A stretch of 5,108 nt of DNA, taken from assembly GCA_035293845.1 (NCBI GenBank), contig DATGMB010000036.1, positions 1 to 5,108 on the forward strand. The letters run 5' to 3'. Within the stretch, counting starts at the first letter, position 1. The number at the start of each line of letters is the position of its first letter. This DNA comes from DATGMB01 sp035293845. GTDB lineage: Bacteria > Acidobacteriota > Terriglobia > Bryobacterales > Bryobacteraceae. The position numbers were made by a program, and so were the translations under genes. Under the pieces are notes generated by a model. It was not told where the DNA came from. It made no database searches and worked only from the letters and a program-made list of their open reading frames with translations. Positions 1-5,108 of this stretch are shown piece after piece.

Positions 1-77
<77 letters not shown>

Positions 78-100
78 GCGATGTCATCGTGGATATTCAA

Positions 101-130
101 ATCGTAACACGGCGGGAGTCGCCGCGCCAA
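101..130 (-). promoter_or_regulatory. Possible promoter of tRNA-Asp
   Basis: On the minus strand, TTGGCG (130-125) and TACGAT (106-101) are separated by 18 nt. They would place a transcription start near position 94, leaving a short 5' leader of about 17 nt before the mature tRNA end at 77. The matches to sigma-70 consensus are moderate and other hexamers are possible, so this is a tentative call made mainly from position. Confidence 0.3.
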
Positions 131-160
131 ACGCTTGCACGAAATTTTGCTGCCGCCGCG

Positions 161-169
161 TGGTACAAC
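161..169 (+). promoter_or_regulatory. Extended -10 box of the dehydrogenase gene
   Basis: The sequence TGG-TACAAC resembles an extended -10 element (TGn followed by TAnAAT-like). The hexamer at 164-169 ends 6 nt before the ATG at 176, so transcription would begin at or next to the start codon and give a leaderless mRNA. No Shine-Dalgarno sequence is visible before the ATG, and no well-spaced -35 box is seen. The same GTGGTA core occurs before the genes starting at 1904 and 3774 on the other strand. Confidence 0.5.
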
Positions 170-175
170 CGCATC

Positions 176-1204
176 ATGAAGGCCGTCCGTATTCACCGGC
201 ACGGCGGCCCGGATGTGCTCGCTTGCGAAGACGCTCCGGAGCCGCGCATGCGGGCCAACGAGGTGCTGGTGCGGGTGCGCGCCGCCGCGCTCAACCACCT
301 TGACCTGTGGGTTCGCGCGGGCATTCCCGGAATGAAATTTCCGATGCCGCACATTCCGGGCAGCGATGTGGCCGGCGAAGTGGTGGCGGCCGGCGATCTG
401 TGCGAGCGGGTCCGTCCCGGCTGGCGCGTGCTGCTTTCTCCGGGCCTGAGCTGCCGCCAATGCGAGGAGTGCGTCTCCGGCAACGACAATCGCTGCCGCC
501 GTTACACCGTGCTCGGCTACGGCGCCGATGGCGGCGATGCGGAGCTGGTGGCGGCGCCGGAATACGCCGCGATTCGCATTCCGGACGAGCTGAGTTTCGA
601 ACAGGCGGCCGCCGTTCCGCTGGTCTTTCTCACGGCCTGGCACATGCTGATGTCGCGCGCGCGCCTGCAGCCGGGAGAGGATGTGCTGGTGCTGGCGGCT
701 GCGAGCGGCGTTGGCTCGGCGGCGATCCAGATCGCGAAGCTGTTCCAGTGCCGCGTGATCGCGACGGCCGGCGGCGAAGAGAAGCTGGCGCGGGCGCGCG
801 AGCTCGGCGCGGATGAAACCATCGACCACTACCGCCAGGACATCGCAGCGGAAGTCAAGCGCATCACGGCCCGGCGCGGTGTCGATGTCGTGATCGAGCA
901 CGTCGGCCAGGCCACCTGGCCGAAGAGCCTGGAGTCTCTTGCGCCGGGCGGCCGCCTGGTCACTTGCGGGGCCACTACGGGCTACGATGCCCGCGTCGAT
1001 CTGCGGTTCCTGTTCAGCAAACAGTGGAGCCTGCTCGGGTCCTTCATGGGGACGATGGGTGAGCTGCACCGCGTATTGCGATTCGTCTTCCGGGGGCAGC
1101 TCCAGCCGGTGATCGACCGCGTCTATCCTCTATCGGAGATCCGCGCCGCCCACGAGCGGCTGGAGAAAAAGGAGCAATTCGGCAAGATCATCGTGACGCC
1201 GTGA
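176..1204 (+). CDS. Zinc-binding MDR-family alcohol dehydrogenase/quinone oxidoreductase
   Basis: The 342-residue product is a cytosolic medium-chain dehydrogenase/reductase that should use NAD(P)H to oxidise or reduce an alcohol, aldehyde, enone or quinone; the substrate cannot be read from sequence. An N-terminal GroES-like domain (about 1-130) is followed by a Rossmann domain with the nucleotide-binding motif SGVGSAA (177-183). Four cysteines, C93, C96, C99 and C107 (C-x2-C-x2-C-x7-C), form the structural zinc lobe. The usual catalytic-zinc ligands are not evident: N40 in AALNHLD and D64 in PGSDVAG stand where zinc ADHs have Cys and His, which is closer to quinone oxidoreductases. I chose the ATG at 176 because the family starts with MKAV and a -10 box lies just upstream. 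An in-frame ATG at 89 would add 29 residues that do not fit the family. Its stop overlaps the end of the convergent deiodinase-like gene. Confidence 0.92.
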   Translation: MKAVRIHRHGGPDVLACEDAPEPRMRANEVLVRVRAAALNHLDLWVRAGIPGMKFPMPHIPGSDVAGEVVAAGDLCERVRPGWRVLLSPGLSCRQCEECVSGNDNRCRRYTVLGYGADGGDAELVAAPEYAAIRIPDELSFEQAAAVPLVFLTAWHMLMSRARLQPGEDVLVLAAASGVGSAAIQIAKLFQCRVIATAGGEEKLARARELGADETIDHYRQDIAAEVKRITARRGVDVVIEHVGQATWPKSLESLAPGGRLVTCGATTGYDARVDLRFLFSKQWSLLGSFMGTMGELHRVLRFVFRGQLQPVIDRVYPLSEIRAAHERLEKKEQFGKIIVTP

Positions 1205-1904
1205 GCGTCATCTCCCGCAGCGCCTTGCCGAGTTCCGCGGGCTCGAAACCGTACGGCCCCGGGGCGCTCTTGAATGCGACCCGGCCATCGCTGCCGATCA
1301 GATACAGGCGGTCCGGCCAGCCGGTGTACTGCCGCTCGACGGTGTTATCGATCCCGTCGACCAGGGCAGGGAAGCGGATCCCCAGGTTGCGCACGCAGCT
1401 CTCGGCGACCTGGGTGCGCTCGCCCTCCGAGCGCGGATCGCGCAGCACCACGCCGTCGCGGATGTTGCTCCCCATCTGCCAGATGTCGCTCGGGTGCGCC
1501 TCCTGGATGTATACCGCGTAGAATGCGACGCGGTCGCGGTATTCGTCATACAGCTTGTTGAGCGCGGGAACCTCCCGGCGAAACGGCGGTCAAGTGTAGC
1601 TGCCGAAGACCAGAACGACGGGCCGGCCGCCGCGGAATTGGGAGAGCTGCACGGCGGAACGGTGGTCGAGCGTGGGGAGGCGGAAATCCGGCGCGGGATC
1701 GCCGGGGTTCAGGCGGCCCGCACGCGCGCGCATCCAGAGCGGTTCGAACGGCAGGACCATCATGGCGGCCATGGGGAGCCGCGCCATGAAGTGTCCGAAA
1801 ACGTCGGGAGGCTGGCGCATGGCCCAGTAGAGTGCGCCCGAAAGCGCCGCTTCGGCGCCCACCAGCGCCAGTCCGGCCGTGGCAAGTATGCGGCGTACGC
1901 GCAT
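1188..1904 (-). CDS. Deiodinase-like redoxin, selenocysteine-containing (TGA at 1592-1590 read as Sec)
   Basis: Read as one frame through an in-frame TGA, this gives a 238-residue protein of the iodothyronine deiodinase family, a thioredoxin-fold selenoenzyme group. Residues 6-29 form a hydrophobic anchor. A redoxin-like entry follows (NPGDPAPDFRLP, 66-77), then the active site VFGSYT-U-PPF with Sec at residue 105, then YIQEAHPSDIW (132-142). These match FGSxTUPPF and YIEEAHxSDGW of vertebrate deiodinases. The C-terminal part continues the thioredoxin fold (FPALVDG, YLIGSDGRVAFK). Both halves are in the same frame and both are needed for the fold, so the TGA is not a gene end. Cys170 is the only other chalcogen-redox residue besides Sec. 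The ATG at 1904 was chosen because a -10 box precedes it and a longer frame (to 2156) adds a residue stretch without family character. The reaction is unknown: reductive dehalogenation or a peroxiredoxin/thiol-redox role is inferred. Topology suggests a periplasm-facing catalytic domain. Confidence 0.9.
1563..1592 (-). promoter_or_regulatory. Bacterial SECIS-like hairpin after the Sec codon
   Basis: The TGA (1592-1590) is followed on the minus strand by a hairpin inside the coding region. CGGGA (1577-1573) pairs with TCCCG (1569-1565), closing a GGT apical loop (1572-1570). The stem extends by two more pairs (CG 1580-1579 with CG 1564-1563), with one C bulged on the 5' side. The loop begins 18 nt after the TGA and carries GG at its start. 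This resembles the E. coli fdhF element, where the loop GGUC starts 19 nt after UGA and one base bulges from the 5' side of the stem. By analogy SelB would bind here and deliver Sec-tRNA. The pairing is seen in sequence; its function is inferred. Confidence 0.72.
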
Positions 1905-1912
1905 CAGGCAAG

Positions 1913-1939
1913 AGTGTACCACCGGCGCCGGGCAGACAA
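1913..1939 (-). promoter_or_regulatory. Promoter of the deiodinase-like gene
   Basis: On the minus strand, TGG-TACACT forms an extended -10 element (hexamer 1918-1913) ending 8 nt before the ATG at 1904. TTGTCT (1939-1934) could be a -35 box at a short 15-nt spacing. Transcription would start at or within a couple of bases of the ATG, giving an essentially leaderless message. No Shine-Dalgarno sequence is visible. Confidence 0.5.
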
Positions 1940-2084
1940 GCGGTCGCAGGAGATCCCGGCCAAGGTCGAAACCGCCGGGCGAAAATACGAGGTGAGCGCG
2001 ATCCGGTTCGAGGACTCGGGCGGTCAGAGGACGATCAGCGAAATCTGCGCCGGCGGCGCCAAGGTGCGCCTGCTGTTCGAATAG
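1914..2084 (+). CDS. Possible small protein, unknown function
   Basis: A plus-strand frame from GTG 1914 to TAG 2084 would encode 56 residues. I do not recognise a family. The N-terminal part is basic (YHRRRADKR). The rest reads like a compact beta-rich domain, with segments such as GRKYEVSAIRFED, TISEICAGG and AKVRLLFE. Coding support is the strong third-position bias: 49 of 56 codons end in G or C, clearly better than the opposite-strand frame over the same stretch. Weak points are the GTG start, the lack of a clear ribosome binding site or promoter, and its overlap with the -10 box of the divergent deiodinase gene. The frame stays open upstream as antisense to that gene, so the true start is uncertain; it could also be a remnant of a longer gene. 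Confidence 0.4.
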   Translation: MYHRRRADKRSQEIPAKVETAGRKYEVSAIRFEDSGGQRTISEICAGGAKVRLLFE

Positions 2085-2109
2085 GCGGCGGACCTGGGCC
2101 CACACGATC

Positions 2110-3774
2110 CTACGGCCGGATCGGTTCCGGCACTGCCGCGCCGTCCGCGCGCGCATCGGAGGCTGCGTAGTTCACGCCGGTCTTCGAGTTGTGCAGGATC
2201 GCCTGCCCGCGGCCCATCTCCTGCGTGTACGGCCGCCGGATGGCGATCTGGTGGCCGCGCTCGGAGAGTTGCTGCAGCGTGCTGAGCGGCACGCGCGATT
2301 CGATCGAGACGTCGCAGCCGTTGGCGGACCTCTTGGTGAATCGCGGCGCTTCGATGGCCGCCTGCACGTTCATGCCGTAATCCACCACGTCCGAGACGAA
2401 TTGCGCATGCGCCAGCGGCTGGTTGGCGCCGCCCATGATTCCGAAGCCGATGTGCAGGTCGCCGCGCTCCATAAACGCCGGGATGATGGTGTGGAACGGC
2501 CGCTTGCCTCCTGCCAGCACGTTCGGGCTCTTGGGATCGAGCGTGAATCCGGCGCCGCGGTTCTGCAGCGCGAAGCCCATGCCCTCGACCACCACGCCGG
2601 AGCCGAAGCCGCTGTACAGGCTTTGAATCCAGCTCGCGATGTTGCCGTCCTTGTCCACGATGGTTAGGTAGGTGGTATCACCGTTGACCGGCTGCCCGGC
2701 GGCCACGTCGCAGTTGGCCTTGGCCGGATCGATCAGCGCCGCGCGTTTCTTCGCGTATTCCTTCGAAAGCAGCGCCGCCACGGGCACATCATAGGTGCGC
2801 GGGTCGGCATTGTAGCGGCGCAGATCCGAGTAGGCCAGCTTCATGGCTTCGATGCGCTTGTGCATCTCGCCGGGCGAAAAGGGGCCCGCGGACGATGCCG
2901 GCGCGGTCTCCATGATATTGAGCATTTCGAGCGCGGCCATGCCCTGTCCGTTCGGCGGCAACTCGTACACGCGCCAGCCGCGGTAGTCGATCGAAATCGG
3001 CGTTACCCATTCGGCGGAATAGCCGGCGAGGTCCGCGGCGGTCATGGTGCCATGCAGCCGCTCGGAGGTCTTTAGAATAGCCGCTGCGATCTCGCCCTTG
3101 TACACGGCATCGCGCCCCTGCTCGGCGATCAGGCGCAGCGCTTTTGCCATGTCCGGATTACGGAACACGTCGCCTTCGGCCGGCGGCTTTCCACCCGGCA
3201 GAAACACGCGCGCCGCTTCGTCCTGGCGCTTGAGCTTGCGCACCTCGGCATCGGCGGACCATGTCTCGCGGATGACTTCGGTAACGGGGAAGCCCTGCTC
3301 GGCATACGCGATGGCCGCCTGGAACAGGTCTTTCCAGGGGAGCTTGCCAAAGCGCTGGTGCATGCGCCACCAGCCCTCGACGGCGCCGGGCACGGTAACG
3401 CTGTGAATGCCCGCCTGCGGCATGGTCTTGACGCCCTGGGCCTCCAGGAACTGCGGGGAAAGGCCGCGCGGGGCGGGCCCGGAGGCGTTCAGGCCGGTGA
3501 GCTGGCCGGTTTTGGCATCCCAGTAGAGGACGAAGCAATCGCCGCCGATGCCGTTCATCATCGGTTCGACCACGCCGAGGACGGCGTTGGCTGCGATGGC
3601 CGCGTCCACCGCCGATCCGCCGCGCGCCAGGATCTGCGCGCCGGCCTGCGACGCCAGGATCTGGCTGGTGGCCGCAATTCCCTGTTGAGAAATCGTCATG
3701 GAGCGGCCGTAGTCGCGTCCCGGCTGCGGCCACAAAATTCCGGTGCACCCCAGCAGAAGGAGCGTAAATTTCAT
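2110..3774 (-). CDS. Gamma-glutamyltransferase-like Ntn-hydrolase
   Basis: The 554-residue product belongs to the gamma-glutamyltranspeptidase family, whose members self-cleave into two subunits and then use the new N-terminal threonine to hydrolyse or transfer gamma-glutamyl (or related acyl) groups. The expected nucleophile is T367 in GDTTYLTIVDKDGN, so cleavage would give subunits of about 366 and 188 residues. Other family motifs are GGSAVDAAIAANAVLGVVEP (52-71), GIGGD (75-79), VPGAVEGW (128-135), LPPNGQG (272-278) and the oxyanion-type GIMGGANQ (445-452). Two features depart from classical glutathione-cleaving enzymes: NASGPAP replaces the substrate-binding RExAP, and KRPFHTIIPA replaces the LSSM segment. 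This suggests a YwrD/acylase-like subgroup with a different substrate. A short hydrophobic N-terminus (FTLLLLGCTG) is a weak export or lipoprotein-type signal. The first ATG was chosen because a -10 box lies 6 nt before it; Met26 is the alternative start. Confidence 0.93.
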   Translation of the reverse strand: MKFTLLLLGCTGILWPQPGRDYGRSMTISQQGIAATSQILASQAGAQILARGGSAVDAAIAANAVLGVVEPMMNGIGGDCFVLYWDAKTGQLTGLNASGPAPRGLSPQFLEAQGVKTMPQAGIHSVTVPGAVEGWWRMHQRFGKLPWKDLFQAAIAYAEQGFPVTEVIRETWSADAEVRKLKRQDEAARVFLPGGKPPAEGDVFRNPDMAKALRLIAEQGRDAVYKGEIAAAILKTSERLHGTMTAADLAGYSAEWVTPISIDYRGWRVYELPPNGQGMAALEMLNIMETAPASSAGPFSPGEMHKRIEAMKLAYSDLRRYNADPRTYDVPVAALLSKEYAKKRAALIDPAKANCDVAAGQPVNGDTTYLTIVDKDGNIASWIQSLYSGFGSGVVVEGMGFALQNRGAGFTLDPKSPNVLAGGKRPFHTIIPAFMERGDLHIGFGIMGGANQPLAHAQFVSDVVDYGMNVQAAIEAPRFTKRSANGCDVSIESRVPLSTLQQLSERGHQIAIRRPYTQEMGRGQAILHNSKTGVNYAASDARADGAAVPEPIRP

Positions 3775-3780
3775 CTCGGG

Positions 3781-3789
3781 AGTTTACCA
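3781..3789 (-). promoter_or_regulatory. Extended -10 box of the gamma-glutamyltransferase-like gene
   Basis: On the minus strand, TGG-TAAACT (hexamer 3786-3781) ends exactly 6 nt before the ATG at 3774. This predicts transcription starting at the start codon. There is no Shine-Dalgarno sequence in the 6-nt gap (CCCGAG), and no good -35 box is visible at 16-18 nt. Confidence 0.5.
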
Positions 3790-3799
3790 CGGGGAGCAC

Positions 3800-3831
3800 G
3801 CCAAATCCCGAGGCCTGTTTAAGCCAAATCC
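3800..3831. repeat. 9-bp direct repeat in a divergent intergenic region
   Basis: GCCAAATCC occurs at 3800-3808 and again at 3823-3831, with starts 23 bp apart. Both copies lie between the divergent starts of the gamma-glutamyltransferase-like gene and the methyltransferase-like gene, upstream of both -10 boxes. A pair of same-orientation sites about two helical turns apart could bind a regulator, but two short copies could also arise by chance. Confidence 0.35.
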
Positions 3832-3857
3832 TAAGCGGGAAATGCGTGTCCATGCGC

Positions 3858-3863
3858 TATGCT
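3858..3863 (+). promoter_or_regulatory. -10 box of the methyltransferase-like gene
   Basis: The sequence CGC-TATGCT is a good -10 hexamer ending 9 nt before the ATG at 3873. It lies inside the longer reading frame that could start at GTG 3846 or ATG 3852. If the promoter is real, those upstream starts are not on the mRNA and Met at 3873 is the start. Confidence 0.42.
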
Positions 3864-3872
3864 GGCCGCTAC

Positions 3873-4430
3873 ATGTGGGTGATTTCGCGGTCGTTCCTGG
3901 TGGCGTGCTGGTTCGCCTGGTTCTATCCATTTCTGTTTCGCGCACCGCACCGGCAGCGGCGGCCCTCGATCACGATTGCGAGCCCGACCCGCGCCGGCCT
4001 TCTGCTCGAAGGCGCGGGCATCTTCGCGGCCTTTATCTTGCACCGGCCGGCGCATGACGATCCCGGCCTGCTGCAGCAATTGCTGGCGGCGGCGATCGGG
4101 GCGCTCTCGGCCGTGATGGCATGGCAGGCCGTGGCGCATTTGGGCCGGCAGTTCCGGATCAATGCCGGTCTTTATGAGGACCATCAACTGGTGCGTACCG
4201 GGCCTTACGCGATCGTCCGGCACCCGATCTACAGTTCGCTGCTCGGCATGCTGGTGTGCACCATCCTGATGCTCACGCGCTGGCAATGGGCGCCGGTATC
4301 GCTGGCGCTGTACATCGCGGGCACCGAGATCCGCGTGCGCGCCGAGGACGCACTGCTCGCCGGGCGTTTCGGAGATGAATTCGAGCGCTACCGGAGAGCG
4401 GTGAAGGCGTACATCCCTTTCGTTCGCTGA
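3873..4430 (+). CDS. Isoprenylcysteine carboxyl methyltransferase-like membrane protein
   Basis: The 185-residue product looks like a member of the ICMT/PEMT superfamily of integral-membrane SAM-dependent methyltransferases; bacterial members act on unknown lipids or small molecules. Hydrophobic segments are seen at about 2-22, 42-56, 67-88 and 118-149. The hallmark C-terminal region is present: LVRTGPYAIVRHPIYSS (106-122) with the RHPIY motif, then GTEIRVRAEDALL (150-162), and a final FERYRRAVKAYIPF (170-183). These contribute the SAM-binding and catalytic surface in the family. The start at 3873 is preferred because the -10 box lies just upstream and the first membrane segment starts right there; ATG 3852 (192 residues) and GTG 3846 (194 residues) are alternatives. 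The gene is divergent from the gamma-glutamyltransferase-like gene and is followed after 25 bp by the DUF4159 gene, which has its own -10 box. Confidence 0.88.
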   Translation: MWVISRSFLVACWFAWFYPFLFRAPHRQRRPSITIASPTRAGLLLEGAGIFAAFILHRPAHDDPGLLQQLLAAAIGALSAVMAWQAVAHLGRQFRINAGLYEDHQLVRTGPYAIVRHPIYSSLLGMLVCTILMLTRWQWAPVSLALYIAGTEIRVRAEDALLAGRFGDEFERYRRAVKAYIPFVR

Positions 4431-4442
4431 GCTGCCACTCGC

Positions 4443-4448
4443 TATACT
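4443..4448 (+). promoter_or_regulatory. -10 box of the DUF4159 gene
   Basis: The hexamer TATACT, preceded by CGC, is close to the sigma-70 consensus. It ends 7 nt before the ATG at 4456 and lies 12 nt after the stop of the preceding gene. It predicts a leaderless transcript for the DUF4159 gene, separate from any read-through from upstream. No Shine-Dalgarno sequence is seen. Confidence 0.55.
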
Positions 4449-4455
4449 GAAACCA

Positions 4456-5108
4456 ATGCCGCGTGGTTTCCTCATTTCCTGCCTGCTCGGGGGCGGGCTT
4501 TTGGTCTGTACTCTGCTGGCGCAAAACCCGTTTCGGGAATATCCGGCGTGGGAGTACAACAATTTCCCGCTGCCCCCGGACTATCGGGTTCCCGCCGAGT
4601 GGACCTTCGCCCGCATGATGTACCCCACCACGCACCATCGCATCGATTGGCAGTCCGAATACAAGCGCGGCTACGACTGGCACGAAGGCAATACCAACTG
4701 GACGATCGATTATCCGCGTTCCGACCGGCATCTGGCGCTGGCGCTCCGTCGGCTGACGCGCATCGACGTGCATTCGGTCGAGCAGGTGGTCAACCTGGAT
4801 GAAGACGACGACGTTTTCAATTATCCCTGGTTGTACGCCGTCGAGGTCGGGCACTGGGAGCTCACGGACCGGCAGATCACGCGATTTCGCGAGTTTCTGC
4901 TTCGCGGCGGGTTCTTCATGTGCGACGATTTTCACGGCACGGACGAATGGAACGTCTTCGTCGAAAGCATGAAGAAGGTCTTCCCGGACCGGCCCATCGT
5001 GGACATCGAAAACTCAGACCAGATCTTCCACACGGTGTTTGATCTGAACGAGCGATATCAGGTCCCCGGCGCGCAGTACGAGGTCACGCACAGCATCTGC
5101 GAGAAGTG
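4456..5108 (+). CDS. Exported DUF4159 domain protein, 3' end beyond window
   Basis: The frame starts at ATG 4456 and stays open to the right edge, giving 217 complete codons. The N-terminus is a Sec-type signal peptide: PRG, then a hydrophobic core (FLISCLLGGGLLVCTLLA), with likely cleavage after LLA before QNPFREYP. The mature part has an aromatic-rich segment (WEYNNFPLPPDYR, then TTHHRIDWQSEYKRGYDW at 58-75). The DUF4159 core follows, with DDDVFNYPWLYAVEVGHW (117-134), LTDRQITRFREFLLRGGFF (136-154) and CDDFHGTDEW (156-165). As I recall, this domain is related to the class I glutamine-amidotransferase-like fold; no enzymatic activity is established and none is assigned here. The protein should act in the periplasm or at the cell surface. 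The residue tail and any later partners are outside the window. Confidence 0.87.
   Translation, partial: MPRGFLISCLLGGGLLVCTLLAQNPFREYPAWEYNNFPLPPDYRVPAEWTFARMMYPTTHHRIDWQSEYKRGYDWHEGNTNWTIDYPRSDRHLALALRRLTRIDVHSVEQVVNLDEDDDVFNYPWLYAVEVGHWELTDRQITRFREFLLRGGFFMCDDFHGTDEWNVFVESMKKVFPDRPIVDIENSDQIFHTVFDLNERYQVPGAQYEVTHSICEK

Noticed and set aside
1188..1592. Pseudogene or sequencing-error explanation for the TGA in the deiodinase-like gene
   Set aside because: The frame is intact on both sides, the TGA sits at the known Sec position of the family, and a SECIS-like hairpin follows at the right distance. A decayed gene would not be expected to show only this one lesion.
1494..1913. Plus-strand frame running upstream of the possible small gene
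   Set aside because: This part is antisense to the deiodinase-like coding region; only the stretch after 1914 has independent coding support.
2116..2130. Hairpin CCGGA-TCGGT-TCCGG near the end of the gamma-glutamyltransferase-like gene as a terminator
   Set aside because: It lies inside the coding sequence, has only 5 bp and no T-run follows on either strand.
1905..2156. Upstream extension of the deiodinase-like frame to 2156
   Set aside because: The added 84 residues have no family character and weak third-position bias. The promoter and membrane anchor fit a start at 1904.
3831..4935. Two long minus-strand open frames (3831-4562 and 4273-4935) opposite the methyltransferase-like and DUF4159 genes
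   Set aside because: Their translations are low-complexity, Arg-rich antisense of recognisable plus-strand proteins.

Overview
The window is GC-rich bacterial DNA with strong G/C preference at third codon positions. It carries one tRNA gene, four full-length protein genes, one probable small gene and one protein gene cut by the right edge. The gene repertoire (deiodinase-like redoxin, gamma-glutamyltransferase-like enzyme, exported DUF4159 protein) and the way -10 boxes sit directly in front of start codons suggest an Acidobacteriota genome of the Solibacter/Bryobacter type. This assignment is inference; no marker gene settles it.

Layout. A tRNA-Asp(GUC) lies on the minus strand at the left edge (1-77). 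A zinc-containing medium-chain dehydrogenase/reductase follows on the plus strand (176-1204). Tail-to-tail with it, and overlapping it by 17 bp, is the most notable gene: a minus-strand membrane-anchored protein of the iodothyronine deiodinase/redoxin family (1188-1904). Its frame is interrupted by one TGA exactly where animal deiodinases carry selenocysteine, and a hairpin resembling a bacterial SECIS element follows the TGA. Ordinary gene calling would split it into two fragments; I read it as one 238-residue selenoprotein. A possible 56-codon plus-strand gene of unknown function (1914-2084) starts at the deiodinase promoter. A 554-residue gamma-glutamyltransferase-like Ntn-hydrolase follows on the minus strand (2110-3774). 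Across a short divergent region with a 9-bp direct repeat lies an isoprenylcysteine carboxyl methyltransferase-like membrane protein (3873-4430, plus). Last is an exported DUF4159 protein (4456 onward, plus), open at the right edge.

The genes do not form an obvious single pathway, and most are separate transcription units. Every larger protein gene has a -10-like hexamer ending only 6-9 nt before its start codon and no clear Shine-Dalgarno sequence, which points to widespread leaderless transcription. The selenoprotein needs SelA, SelB, SelD and tRNA-Sec, none of which is encoded in this window.
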